Positions 41,083 to 49,237 of a stretch of 64,000 nucleotides of DNA are shown one piece after another; positions within the stretch are counted from its first letter, which is position 1, and each line of letters starts with the position of its first letter. Under the pieces are notes generated by a model. That model ran no database searches, had not been told where the DNA came from, and saw only the letters and a program-made list of their open reading frames with translations. The position numbers were made by a program, and so were the translations under genes. Source of the stretch: Paenibacillus cookii (lineage in GTDB: Bacteria > Bacillota > Bacilli > Paenibacillales > Paenibacillaceae); NCBI RefSeq assembly GCF_018333375.1, contig NZ_BORW01000023.1:19320-83319 (forward strand), given 5' to 3'.

Positions 41083-41142
41083 GAAAAAAATAAAGCTGGT
41101 TCCAGCACCGAAAGAGGGATAACCCCTGCTTCCAATGCTGGA
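41083..41142 (-). terminator. Hairpin between binding-protein and permease genes (possible attenuating terminator)
   Basis: On the minus strand CCAGCA ... TGCTGG encloses GGGTTATCCC, and a second GCTG-GAAC-CAGC hairpin is directly followed by TTTATTTTTTT. It lies about 60 bp before the permease start. Partial termination would make more binding protein than channel subunits. Confidence 0.6.
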
Positions 41143-41205
41143 TGACCGGCTTGATTGTCGTTGATCTTCCCGGCTTTCGCGTCCGGTTTTATTTTATCGA
41201 AACCC

Positions 41206-42819
41206 TTATTTCTGGTACAGCTTGGACGGATCTTCAAAAATCACGACCGGCTTCAGCACGGCTTCGTCCAGGCCGCCGAATTTTTTATCCACGGCAACGA
41301 TTGTTTTCGTATAAGCGATCGGGTAAATGACCGCATCGGCGGCAATCGTTTCCTGAAGCTTCTTGTAGATCTCTCCGCGTTTGGCCGTGTCGGCTTCGCC
41401 GGCGCCTTCCTGGAAGAGCTTGTCGACTTCCGGATTCGAGTAGTGCGCGTAGTTGGAGTCGCTTCCCGTCGTGTACAAAATGCTGTATGCGTCAGGATCG
41501 AAGCCCATGATGTAACCGCCGACGGTCAGCTCGTAATCGCTGGTTTCCGGATTCGTGAACTTGTCGCTGAACGCCGATGCATCCATCGACTGGATTTCCA
41601 CGTTGACACCGACATCCTTCAGCTTCTGTTGCACATAGAGCGCGATCGCTTCTTGAGCCTTGTTGCCGCTCGTTACGATAAAGCGCAGCGTTTTGCCGAC
41701 GACGCCGTTTTTCTGCAGCAGTTCCTTCGCTTTTTCCACGTCGTTGTCGTACGTCGTGACGTTGTTGTCATGATACAGCCCGTCCGGCGTGACGAAGGAT
41801 TTGGCCGGATCGGCATAGTCAGGCGACGTGTAAGCCACTTGAATCAGCTCTTCGCGGTTCAGGGCGTAGGACAGCCCTTGTCTTACTTCCTTGTTTTTCA
41901 TCAGGCCCGTGTCGCTGTTTTCGTTGAACAGCATGTAAGCCAGGCGGCCTTCGCTGTAGTTCTTCATTTCGAAATTGCCTGTCGCTTCGATCGTCGCCGC
42001 ATCCTGCGGATCGACGTATTTGATGTTGATTTCGCCGTTTTGCAGGGCGAGGTTCGAGGCGTTCGCATCCTTGGAAATGCGGTACGTGATCGTGTCCAGA
42101 TGCGGTTTGCCGCCGAAGTAGTTGTCGAAGCGCTCCAGCGTCACGTATTCGCCCGTTTTGTATTCCTTGAACTTGAACGGGCCGGAACCGACCGGCGTAT
42201 TGTTCTTAGGACTCTTTTCGATGTCCGCTTCATGTTCGAAGATATGCTTCGGAATCGGCGTGACCTGAACGAGCGTCGCTTCGAATGCCGGGCTCACCTG
42301 CGGCAGCTTGAATTCTACCGTCGTATCGTCGACTTTTACCGCTTTGATCGGTTTGCCGTGAATGATGAAGTTGCCTCTCAGCATGCTGTTTTGTTTCTCG
42401 TCCAAAATCTTGTCGATGGTGAACACCACGTCATCCGCCGTCAGCTTCTCTCCATCGTGCCAAGTCAGGCCGCTTTTCAGCTTCAATGTATACGTCAAGT
42501 TATCCGCGGACGGCTCCAGGCTGTCGGCGAGATAAAAGGTTTTCTTGCCATTATTGACTTGGAAAAGAGGCGCATAAAGGGCTTGGTCAATCGTCAAGCT
42601 GACGCGGTCCCCTGCATAGTTCGGGTTCAAAATGACCGGATCGGCCTGTACCCCGATGATCAGATTGCCTCCGTCTTTAGGCTGGTCGCCGGTTGTTTGC
42701 GAAGACCCGGAAGACGAAGCGTCCGAAGGTGCTGCCGAATTGCCGGCATCCCCGGAGCAAGCCGTGACCAGCATGGTCAGCAGCGCCAAAATAACGACCC
42801 CTGAAAAATATTTACGCAT
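41206..42819 (-). CDS. Oligopeptide ABC transporter substrate-binding lipoprotein (OppA/DppA-like)
   Basis: A 537-residue lipoprotein. The signal peptide is FSGVVILALLTMLVTACSG with lipobox VTAC. It is a class II family-5 peptide-binding protein: GGNLIIGVQADPVILNPNYAGD starts the first domain, YTLKLKSGLTWHDGEKLTADDVVFT is the hallmark motif and GPFKFKEYKTGEYVTLERFDNYFGG the next. ATG 42819 follows GGGGGATAAG. It is the first gene of the operon and is followed by a hairpin before the permease genes. Peptide specificity is unknown. Confidence 0.95.
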   Translation of the reverse strand: MRKYFSGVVILALLTMLVTACSGDAGNSAAPSDASSSGSSQTTGDQPKDGGNLIIGVQADPVILNPNYAGDRVSLTIDQALYAPLFQVNNGKKTFYLADSLEPSADNLTYTLKLKSGLTWHDGEKLTADDVVFTIDKILDEKQNSMLRGNFIIHGKPIKAVKVDDTTVEFKLPQVSPAFEATLVQVTPIPKHIFEHEADIEKSPKNNTPVGSGPFKFKEYKTGEYVTLERFDNYFGGKPHLDTITYRISKDANASNLALQNGEINIKYVDPQDAATIEATGNFEMKNYSEGRLAYMLFNENSDTGLMKNKEVRQGLSYALNREELIQVAYTSPDYADPAKSFVTPDGLYHDNNVTTYDNDVEKAKELLQKNGVVGKTLRFIVTSGNKAQEAIALYVQQKLKDVGVNVEIQSMDASAFSDKFTNPETSDYELTVGGYIMGFDPDAYSILYTTGSDSNYAHYSNPEVDKLFQEGAGEADTAKRGEIYKKLQETIAADAVIYPIAYTKTIVAVDKKFGGLDEAVLKPVVIFEDPSKLYQK

Positions 42820-43034
42820 GATGTCTTATCCCCCACTCTCTATTGACTGTTTTCAATTGTATATCGGATTACTAGGAATTACAATCCTTATCCGATCCCT
42901 TCATGTTTTTGCCATTTTAGCCTTTTAACTGACTAAAACGTCCACTAACTTTATTTTAGTGTCAAACTGTAAAAAATGCTATAACTATTTTCGAATTTTG
43001 TCGAAGTTTCGTGTCGAAATAAGGTGGTTTTAAG
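42820..43034. other. AT-rich upstream region of the oligopeptide operon
   Basis: A 215-bp AT-rich stretch that should contain the operon promoter on the minus strand. A TTGACA at about 42959-42964 (minus strand) has no well-placed -10 box. No CodY-type box is convincing. No gene. Confidence 0.4.
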
Positions 43035-43086
43035 AAAAAAAGCCTCGCCGGCTTCCATCGGTAATACCGACATAACCGGGCGGGCT
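43035..43086 (-). terminator. Terminator of the phosphotransferase gene
   Basis: AGCC-CGCCCGGTT pairs with AAGCCGGCGAGGCT on the minus strand around an inner TCGGTATTACCGA, followed by TTTTTTTCTT. Confidence 0.8.
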
Positions 43087-43133
43087 TCATCAGGTGTTCA
43101 TGCAGTATTTGGACCGCTTGCAAGCCGCCCGCA

Positions 43134-44084
43134 TCATAGCTGCCTGGAGACGACGTCAAGCAATTCCCGCACGCGGTTCAGCAGATGATGCACATAACCG
43201 GCATGCGGCGAACGCCGGGCAACGATCCCTAACCTCCTCACGCCGATCCAGACGGCCCAAAGATCAATTTCCAGCCGATCCCATGCCGTTAAGGGAACGA
43301 CGCTTCGGTATCCTTCGCATAACGCCGGAAAACCTTTATGCCGCTGTCCATCGTGAAGTTTGAAATGCCCCAGATCGTATAAAGGGCTGCTTCCCTGAAT
43401 CTCGCCGAAATCAATGATCCCCGTGTAGATCCCGTTGTCCTGGAAAATATGCGAATCGTCGAAATCCCCGTGAACAAGCCGCGGCTCATGCCGGCCCATC
43501 AGCGGAAGCCCCCGTTCCATGACCCTGCGAATAATAGAGCCCTCCGCTTTGCTGAACAGCTTTTCCGATAAAAATTGCACGTCATCCTCCAAAAATTCCA
43601 GCAGCTGCTCTTCTGCCGAACGGTTCTCCCCCCGCAATACCGCGCCGTCTTCGTTCCGCCCTCTCCTGATCCAGCCAAAGCCGTCTACCGGTATCCCGTG
43701 CACCAAGGCAAGCTGGCTGCCGGCATTCTCCATGACACGTTCGTATGACGCTTGAGACGTTACCTGCCCGGCATGAACCCCAGGGATTTCCCGCACCAGC
43801 ATCACGGACAGGCCCAGCTCCTCATGAACAGGCTCGAAATGAAGCACTTCCGGCACCTGCACGCCTTTTTGCAGGAGCAGCCGATGGACGTGTACCTCGG
43901 GGGCAAAGCTCATTTCCTGCTCCGGAAGAATCCGCAAATAAAAGATCCCGCCGCTGGCGGCAATGCGATATACATAAGTGGATACGCCCGACGGCTCCCT
44001 TTCGATTTGAAATGCGGTTGAACGAAAATACCGGCGGGCCAGGGCCGAAACTTGTTCCAGCTCCGGTTCTTGGTTTTTGTTCAT
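43134..44084 (-). CDS. APH-family phosphotransferase
   Basis: A 316-residue kinase-like protein of the aminoglycoside phosphotransferase/choline kinase fold. The N-lobe has SGVSTYVYRIAASGGIFYLRI with a hydrophobic strand pattern but no obvious lysine in the usual VAxK place. The catalytic loop is LVHGDFDDSHIFQD, where the conserved asparagine of the HGDxxxxN motif is replaced by histidine, and the metal-binding loop is TGIIDFGEI. Many genomic APH-like proteins are small-molecule kinases with unknown substrates rather than resistance enzymes. ATG 44084 is preceded by GGAGGAG. The gene is monocistronic. Confidence 0.82.
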   Translation of the reverse strand: MNKNQEPELEQVSALARRYFRSTAFQIEREPSGVSTYVYRIAASGGIFYLRILPEQEMSFAPEVHVHRLLLQKGVQVPEVLHFEPVHEELGLSVMLVREIPGVHAGQVTSQASYERVMENAGSQLALVHGIPVDGFGWIRRGRNEDGAVLRGENRSAEEQLLEFLEDDVQFLSEKLFSKAEGSIIRRVMERGLPLMGRHEPRLVHGDFDDSHIFQDNGIYTGIIDFGEIQGSSPLYDLGHFKLHDGQRHKGFPALCEGYRSVVPLTAWDRLEIDLWAVWIGVRRLGIVARRSPHAGYVHHLLNRVRELLDVVSRQL

Positions 44085-44213
44085 GGCGACTCCTCCTCCG
44101 TTTTTCCTAGCTGGATTGTATACGACGGCGGAGCATTTCTCCCGGGAAAAAACGTTTATAGGGAAAAATTACGGAGTGTTCGGGAGCCCCTCCGCCTGGG
44201 CGAGCCCGTGACG

Positions 44214-44253
44214 AAAAAAAGAGGAGCACATGGGTGGTCATGTACTCCTCTTC
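44214..44253 (-). terminator. Terminator of the ring-cleaving dioxygenase gene
   Basis: AAGAGGAG-TACATG ... CATGT-CTCCTCTT stem followed by TTTTTTT on the minus strand, 12 bp after the stop codon. Confidence 0.88.
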
Positions 44254-44265
44254 GGGGGCAAAACT

Positions 44266-45243
44266 TTATTCTTTCGTAAATTCAATCGTGCTGCGCACGG
44301 TGTCGATCGGACGGACCAGTTTCTCGATTTGCTCGCGCTTAGGCTCGAGGAACGGAGGCAGCGACAGCTTTTCGCCAAGCGTTTCATACGGCTCGTCGCC
44401 CATGAAGCCCGGACCGTCGGTCGCGAACTCGAACAAAATTTGCGGCGCCACCCGCGCATACAGCGATTCGAAGAAATGGCGGTTCACGTAACCGGAAGTC
44501 GAAAACCCGAACTGTTCCATCCGCTTGATCCAGTGCTCCAGCGCGCTTCGGTCCTCGACGCGGAACGCCGCATGGTGGACGGTGCCGAAACCTTGGCGGG
44601 ACGGCGGCAGCACGGCGTTGTATTCGACGACGACCTGCGCCCCGTTGCCTCCTTCGCCCACCTCAAACAGATGGAAGGAGCCTTCTTTCGCGATTTCCTT
44701 GAACTCCATCACCTTTTCCAGCATTTCTTTGAAGTAGTCGAAGTTGGCGACTCGCACGAAAATCGGGCCCAGACCCGTGATCGCGTATTCCAGCGGAATC
44801 GGTCCCTTTTGCCATGGCGTGCCGGACGGTACGCCCTCGTTGTTTTCGTCGGAAATCAGCTGGTACTGCTGATCGTCGAAGTCCACGAAGGACAGCGTCT
44901 TTTTCCCGAACATCTCTTTGATGCCGAAATGCTTGACGTTCATCCGGTCGAACCGTTTTACCCAATAGTCGAGCGCTGCGTCGCTGGGTACGCGGAACGA
45001 GGTTTTGGAGATTTCGTTCGTGCCGTGCACCCCTTTCGGAATGCCCGGAAAGTCAAAGAACGTCATATCCGTGCCCGCGCTTCCTTTATCGTCGGCAAAA
45101 AACAAATGGTACGTTTGAATGTCGTCCTGATTGACGGTTTTTTTCACCAGGCGCATGCCCAGCACGAAGGTAAAAAATTGATAGTTTTTCTCGGCGCTGC
45201 TCGTGATCGCCGTAACGTGGTGGATTCCTTTTAATCCATTCAT
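44266..45243 (-). CDS. VOC-family ring-cleaving dioxygenase (MhqO-like)
   Basis: A 325-residue extradiol-dioxygenase-like protein with two vicinal-oxygen-chelate domains: the first half opens GIHHVTAITSSAEKNYQFFTFVLGMRLVKKTVN (metal-ligand H at about 8), and the second carries GTVHHAAFRVEDRSALEHWIKRM (H near 220) and ILFEFATDGPGF (E near 270). This pattern and length match Bacillus MhqO/MhqA/MhqE, which break down or detoxify hydroquinone- and catechol-type compounds. ATG 45243 follows AAGGAGG; the open frame continues far upstream through the promoter and is not credible. A consensus promoter with an operator resembling the MhqR box precedes it, so quinone-inducible control is likely. The regulator is not adjacent. 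Confidence 0.9.
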   Translation of the reverse strand: MNGLKGIHHVTAITSSAEKNYQFFTFVLGMRLVKKTVNQDDIQTYHLFFADDKGSAGTDMTFFDFPGIPKGVHGTNEISKTSFRVPSDAALDYWVKRFDRMNVKHFGIKEMFGKKTLSFVDFDDQQYQLISDENNEGVPSGTPWQKGPIPLEYAITGLGPIFVRVANFDYFKEMLEKVMEFKEIAKEGSFHLFEVGEGGNGAQVVVEYNAVLPPSRQGFGTVHHAAFRVEDRSALEHWIKRMEQFGFSTSGYVNRHFFESLYARVAPQILFEFATDGPGFMGDEPYETLGEKLSLPPFLEPKREQIEKLVRPIDTVRSTIEFTKE

Positions 45244-45330
45244 GGCAGATTCCTCCTTGGGATTAACGTTCCCATTCGTTGTATTTAAAATCAATGAACT
45301 GAAGTTTGGATCATTTATATTAAAGAAAAG

Positions 45331-45348
45331 AATCTTTAATTCGAGATA
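45331..45348. promoter_or_regulatory. MhqR-like operator
   Basis: Minus strand TATCTCGAATTAAAGATT, an imperfect palindrome (ATCTCGAA / TTAAAGAT) close to my recollection of the Bacillus MhqR box (TATCTCGAATTC plus AGAT half). It abuts the -10 box, a repressing position. Confidence 0.55.
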
Positions 45349-45377
45349 AATATAACACTGAAGATCTTTCTTGTCAA
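45349..45377 (-). promoter_or_regulatory. Sigma-A promoter of the ring-cleaving dioxygenase gene
   Basis: Minus strand: -35 TTGACA (45372-45377, consensus), 17-bp spacer, -10 TATATT (45349-45354). Leader of about 100 nt. Confidence 0.82.
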
Positions 45378-45496
45378 CGATTTGCGAATGCATATAAACA
45401 CCAGAAAAAACTGCCGCAAGCTTTTGGCTGGCATGGAGCATGACCGCGACGCAGGCCATCCGGACCAGAGTGGACCGAAGTTTTCCGAGCCTGCAC

Positions 45497-45530
45497 AAAA
45501 ATAAGGCCACCCCTTGTCGGAATGACCTCT
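45497..45530 (-). terminator. Terminator of the BASS transporter gene
   Basis: AGGTCA/TGGCCT stem followed by TATTTTT on the minus strand, about 25 bp after the stop codon. The stem is short. Confidence 0.6.
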
Positions 45531-45555
45531 TTGCCGAAGGAACCGGGTATTTCCG

Positions 45556-46506
45556 TCAAGCGGTTTTCGATGCCGCTTCTTTTTCGGCGCGCCGGGCGAA
45601 CCAGGTGGCCAGCAGCGAGCCGGAAATGTTGTGCCAGACGCTGAAGATCGCGCTCGGAACGGCCGCTACCGGATTAAAATGCGCCGATGCCAGCGTGGCC
45701 CCGAGACCGGAGTTCTGCATGCCGGTTTCGAACAATATCGCTTTCCGTTTGCTCAAGTTCATGCGGAAAAGTTTTGCGAACAAATAGCCCAGCGCATACC
45801 CGAGCAAGTTGTGCAGGATGACGACCGCGAAGATCAGCAGCCCGCTTTCGATGATTTTCGTTCTGCTGCCGCCGACGACGATCGCCACGATCAGCACGAT
45901 CGCCAGCGTGGACACGAGCGGAAGGGCCTGGGCGCTCGCTTCGGCCTGCTTTTTGAACAAGGTCTTGACGATGACGCCGAGAACGATCGGCAAAATGACG
46001 ACCATCAGGATGTCCTTGATCAGCGCGCCGCCGTCGATCGGCATCCAGCGACCCGCCAGCAGGCTGATCAGAGCCGGCGTGGCGAGCGGAGCGATCACCG
46101 TCGACACGGATGCGATCGATACGCCCAGCGCGACGTCGCCTTTGGCGAGCAGCGTCATGACGTTCGAAGAAGTGCCGCTCGGGCAGCAGCCGACCAGAAT
46201 GACGCCCACGGCGATATCCGGCGGCAAATTCAGCACCAGCGCCAGCACGTAGGCAAGCAGCGGCATGATGATAAAATGGCCGACGACGCCGATCAGCACT
46301 TCAAACGGACGGCGAAAAACCTCGCGGAAATCGGCGGAGGACAACGTCAGCCCCATGCCGAACATGACGATCCCGAGAAAAAGCGATACGTACCCCTTTA
46401 AAGGGATAAAGACCTCCGGCATAAAAAAACCGAAACAAGCGAACAAAATGACCCATACGGAAAACGTTCCTCCGACAAAACGGCTTACTTTTGCTACGGC
46501 GTTCAT
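45556..46506 (-). CDS. Bile acid:sodium symporter-family transporter (YocS-like)
   Basis: A 316-residue membrane protein with about ten predicted helices. The BASS-family motifs are present: FGMGLTLSSADFREVFRRP near residue 50 and the crossover-helix signature GVILVGCCPSGTSSNVMTLLAKGDVALGV near residue 105, plus ETGMQNSGLGATLA near residue 265. These are the two discontinuous-helix regions that bind sodium. Bacterial members import organic anions such as pantoate or other acids with Na+ rather than bile acids. ATG 46506 is used; upstream is a well-spaced sigma-A promoter. The gene is monocistronic. Confidence 0.92.
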   Translation of the reverse strand: MNAVAKVSRFVGGTFSVWVILFACFGFFMPEVFIPLKGYVSLFLGIVMFGMGLTLSSADFREVFRRPFEVLIGVVGHFIIMPLLAYVLALVLNLPPDIAVGVILVGCCPSGTSSNVMTLLAKGDVALGVSIASVSTVIAPLATPALISLLAGRWMPIDGGALIKDILMVVILPIVLGVIVKTLFKKQAEASAQALPLVSTLAIVLIVAIVVGGSRTKIIESGLLIFAVVILHNLLGYALGYLFAKLFRMNLSKRKAILFETGMQNSGLGATLASAHFNPVAAVPSAIFSVWHNISGSLLATWFARRAEKEAASKTA

Positions 46507-46555
46507 GGCCTAACCTCACTTCCGGTGTAATGTCAACGTAAGAGTATTAGGCATC

Positions 46556-46584
46556 ATTTTACGCCGATATGAAGATATTGACAA
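46556..46584 (-). promoter_or_regulatory. Sigma-A promoter of the BASS transporter gene
   Basis: Minus strand: -35 TTGTCA (46579-46584), 17-bp spacer, -10 TAAAAT (46556-46561). Confidence 0.7.
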
Positions 46585-46630
46585 TGGTAAAAATTTCATA
46601 TTGCAGTCTGATATAATGATTTGAATTTAC

Positions 46631-46662
46631 ATAAAAAAGAGAGGCATTACGCCCCTCTTTTG
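46631..46662 (-). terminator. Terminator of the LLM monooxygenase gene
   Basis: AAAAGAG(G)GGC-GTAAT-GCC(T)CTCTTTT stem with a T run on the minus strand, immediately after the stop codon. Confidence 0.88.
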
Positions 46663-46665
46663 GCC

Positions 46666-47727
46666 TTATTCCTGCGGCTCGCCCGCAGCTTCCCATTTTG
46701 CGACCTCTTCGCGCACGATCGGCGCGACCTTCGTTCCAAGCAGCTCGATCGCTTTCATCACGTCGTCATGCGGCATGCTGCCTACGGGAACGTGGAGGAA
46801 AAACCGGGTAATGCCCACCCGTTTGCGAAGATGGATGATTTTCCGGGCCACCGTCTCCGGATCGCCGACGTACAGCGCTCCCTCGAAGCTCCGTGCCATA
46901 TCAAAGCTGCTGCGGTCATAGGGCCCCCAGCCCCGCTCCCGGGCAAGGATGTTCATGCTGTATTGCGTCGACGGGTAAAACTTATCCGCCGCAAGCTCCG
47001 TTTCCTCCGCCACGAAACCATGGGAATGGGAAGCCACGGGCAGCTTCGACAGATCATGTCCCGCATGCGCGGCTGCCCGCTTGTAAAGCTGCACCAGCGG
47101 CGCAAACTGCGTCGGTCTGCCGCCGATGATCGCCAGCACGAGCGGCAGGCCGAGAAGGCCGGCGCGCACGACGGACTCCTGATTGCCGCCGCTGCCGATC
47201 CAGACCGGGAGCGGATCCTGAACGGGACGCGGATAGACGCCGCGGTCCTGGATCGCCGGGCGGTGCCCGCCCTTCCAGGTTACCTTCTCCGACGCCCTGA
47301 TCTTAAGCAGCAGCTCCAATTTCTCGTCGAACAACGCGTCGTAATCGTTCAGGTCATAACCGAACAGCGGGAACGATTCGATGAAGGATCCCCTTCCCGC
47401 CATAATTTCGGCGCGTCCGTTCGAAATGCCGTCCAGCGTAGCGAAGTCCTGGAACACCCGCACCGGGTCGGCGGAGGACAGCACCGTCACCGCGCTCGTC
47501 AGCCGAATCCGCTTCGTTTGCGGCGCGGCGGCCGCAAGCACCATCGCCGGCGAAGAAACGGCGTAGTCCTTCCGGTGATGCTCTCCGATGCCAAATACGT
47601 CCAGTCCCACCTGATCCGCCAGGATGATTTCCTCCACGACCTCCCGAATGCGTTCGGCATGGCTGAGTACGTTGCCGGTGCGAACGTCCGGCGTGGTTTC
47701 CGCAAAAGTGCTGATCCCGATCTCCAT
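46666..47727 (-). CDS. LLM-class flavin-dependent oxidoreductase (luciferase-like)
   Basis: A 353-residue luciferase-like monooxygenase. The typical N-terminus MEIGISTFAETTPDVRTG, the GEHHRKDYAVSSPAMVLAAAA segment near residue 50, DFATLDGISNGRAEIMAGRGSF near residue 95 and VWIGSGGNQESVVRAGLLG near residue 170 form the FMN-binding TIM barrel. The family oxidises diverse organic molecules with reduced flavin and oxygen; this subgroup (often annotated as alkanal monooxygenase-like) has no assigned substrate. ATG 47727 is preceded by GGGAGGGG. The gene is monocistronic and diverges from the NlpC/P60 gene. Confidence 0.92.
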   Translation of the reverse strand: MEIGISTFAETTPDVRTGNVLSHAERIREVVEEIILADQVGLDVFGIGEHHRKDYAVSSPAMVLAAAAPQTKRIRLTSAVTVLSSADPVRVFQDFATLDGISNGRAEIMAGRGSFIESFPLFGYDLNDYDALFDEKLELLLKIRASEKVTWKGGHRPAIQDRGVYPRPVQDPLPVWIGSGGNQESVVRAGLLGLPLVLAIIGGRPTQFAPLVQLYKRAAAHAGHDLSKLPVASHSHGFVAEETELAADKFYPSTQYSMNILARERGWGPYDRSSFDMARSFEGALYVGDPETVARKIIHLRKRVGITRFFLHVPVGSMPHDDVMKAIELLGTKVAPIVREEVAKWEAAGEPQE

Positions 47728-47974
47728 GGGTGAGCCCCTCCCTTATCCCATCATGTCTTGCTGCCAGGCAGCTTAAACATGTGTATTTTAATAATTGATA
47801 TCTTTATATTGAACTATTTGACCGAGTTTTTCAAGCACCTGTTTTCCTTCTATATGATGGCGGCCGTTTCCCTTTGCCATCATTTGGTACAAAACCAATT
47901 CGGCATGGCGCCGTCCAACTATACGTAGAGGAGGATTGGGAACTCCGAACATCAGTCAACAAGGAGATGAAGGC

Positions 47975-49018
47975 ATGACCAAAAGCAAAGCTTTGCTTCT
48001 TTCTCTGTTAACGGCTTCGCTGCTTCACGCTGCCCCGACGCATGCGGCAAATGCGGTTCAGGGTCAGGAGGGAGCCAAGCCGGTATCGATTTTTCTGGAC
48101 GGGCGCCAGCTTCGGCCCGAAGTGGAGCCTTACAACGTAAACGGAACCCTGCTCGTTCCGATGCGCGGGTTGTTTGAGGCGGAAGGCGCCCGATTGACTT
48201 GGGATAACGCCGCCAAAACCGTCACCGCCAAAAAAGGGGTCGCGACGCTTGTTTACCGCATTGGCGAGCACACCGCTTCCATAAACGGACAAGCTATATC
48301 CGTCGACGTTCCCGGCCAAATCGTCAACGGATATACGCTTGTTCCCCTTCGTTTCGTAAGCGAAGCGCTCGGGGGCACCGTAAAATGGGACCCGGGTTCG
48401 CGCACCGTTACCGTTACCTCGGCCATCCATGCGGAAACGTCCATTCTGTGGGGAGTGAACTTGCGCGACAAACCCGACGCCGAGAAAGGCGCTTCGCTTG
48501 CCATGCTGGCCGCCGGGACGAAGGTCCATGTCCTGCAGGAGGTCAACGCCTCGTGGCTGAAGGTGCAAACGCCGGACAACCGCACCGGATACATATCGGC
48601 CAAACCGAAATATACCGATTATGCGAGCCCGAGCCTCGCCAAACTGCAGGGCGACGCACTGATCGCTTACGGGAAGACCTTTTGGGGCGCGCCGTATGTT
48701 TTCGGAGCTTCGCCGGACCAGACGAAAACGTTCGACTGCTCTTCCTTCGTCAAACGCGTCTTCCAGGACACGCTCGGGATCGATCTGCCGCGGGTTTCGT
48801 ACGACCAAGCCAAAGTCGGCAAAGAAGTGCCGGTCGATCAGCTGCGCAAAGGGGACCTGCTCTTTTTCACGGCGCGCAATTTGCCGATCGGCCATGTGGC
48901 CATTTACGCGGGCGACAACCAAATTTTGCACACCTATTCCAAAGAGCTTGGCGTTCATATGGAAGCCTTTGACGGGCAGTGGAAAAAACGGTTCGTTACC
49001 GCGCGGAGAGTGTTTTAA
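47975..49018 (+). CDS. Secreted NlpC/P60 cell-wall hydrolase with copper-amine-oxidase-like N-domain and SH3 domain
   Basis: A 347-residue exported protein. Signal peptide: residues 1-25 (KSKALLLSLLTASLLHAAPTHAA). Residues about 35-150 hold a copper amine oxidase N-terminal-like (CuAO-N) domain of two repeats (VNGTLLVPMRGLFEAEGARLTW; VNGYTLVPLRFVSEALGGTVKW), a wall- or protein-binding module common in Paenibacillus. Residues about 155-212 are a bacterial SH3 domain (WGVNLRDKP ... GYISAK). Residues about 222-347 are the NlpC/P60 peptidase with catalytic C255 (FDCSSFVKRVF), H307 (IGHVAIY) and H319. It would cut peptide cross-links of peptidoglycan. ATG 47975 follows AAGGAG; an earlier start at 47936 lacks one. 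Confidence 0.94.
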   Translation: MTKSKALLLSLLTASLLHAAPTHAANAVQGQEGAKPVSIFLDGRQLRPEVEPYNVNGTLLVPMRGLFEAEGARLTWDNAAKTVTAKKGVATLVYRIGEHTASINGQAISVDVPGQIVNGYTLVPLRFVSEALGGTVKWDPGSRTVTVTSAIHAETSILWGVNLRDKPDAEKGASLAMLAAGTKVHVLQEVNASWLKVQTPDNRTGYISAKPKYTDYASPSLAKLQGDALIAYGKTFWGAPYVFGASPDQTKTFDCSSFVKRVFQDTLGIDLPRVSYDQAKVGKEVPVDQLRKGDLLFFTARNLPIGHVAIYAGDNQILHTYSKELGVHMEAFDGQWKKRFVTARRVF

Positions 49019-49041
49019 AGTGTTATACCCGAAGCTTTTTC

Positions 49042-49072
49042 AGGGCCGCCTGCGGGCGGCCTTGTTCTTTTT
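49042..49072 (+). terminator. Terminator of the NlpC/P60 gene
   Basis: GGCCGCC-TGCG-GGCGGCC stem followed by TTGTTCTTTTT, about 25 bp after the stop codon. Confidence 0.88.
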
Positions 49073-49155
49073 CCCGGAGCTTTCAACCTTTCCAATGCAT
49101 TTTTGCATGTAACCTAAACCCGTTTTTTCCGTATATAGGCATATAAAACACGCTG

Positions 49156-49185
49156 TTGCTTTCAAAGCAGCCGGACGCGTATAGT
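49156..49185 (+). promoter_or_regulatory. Possible promoter of the 386-aa membrane protein gene
   Basis: -35 TTGCTT (49156-49161), 18-bp spacer, -10 TATAGT (49180-49185). The -35 box is weak. Confidence 0.45.
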
Positions 49186-49237
49186 GAGATTGGTTTTCTA
49201 TCATTTTAAAAAATCCAATGGCATGGGAGGGAAATGA

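Noticed and set aside
42830..42965. CodY box or TTGACA promoter upstream of the peptide importer
   Set aside because: The TTGACA on the minus strand has no acceptable -10 box at 16-18 bp, and AATTTTCWGAAAATT is not matched closely.
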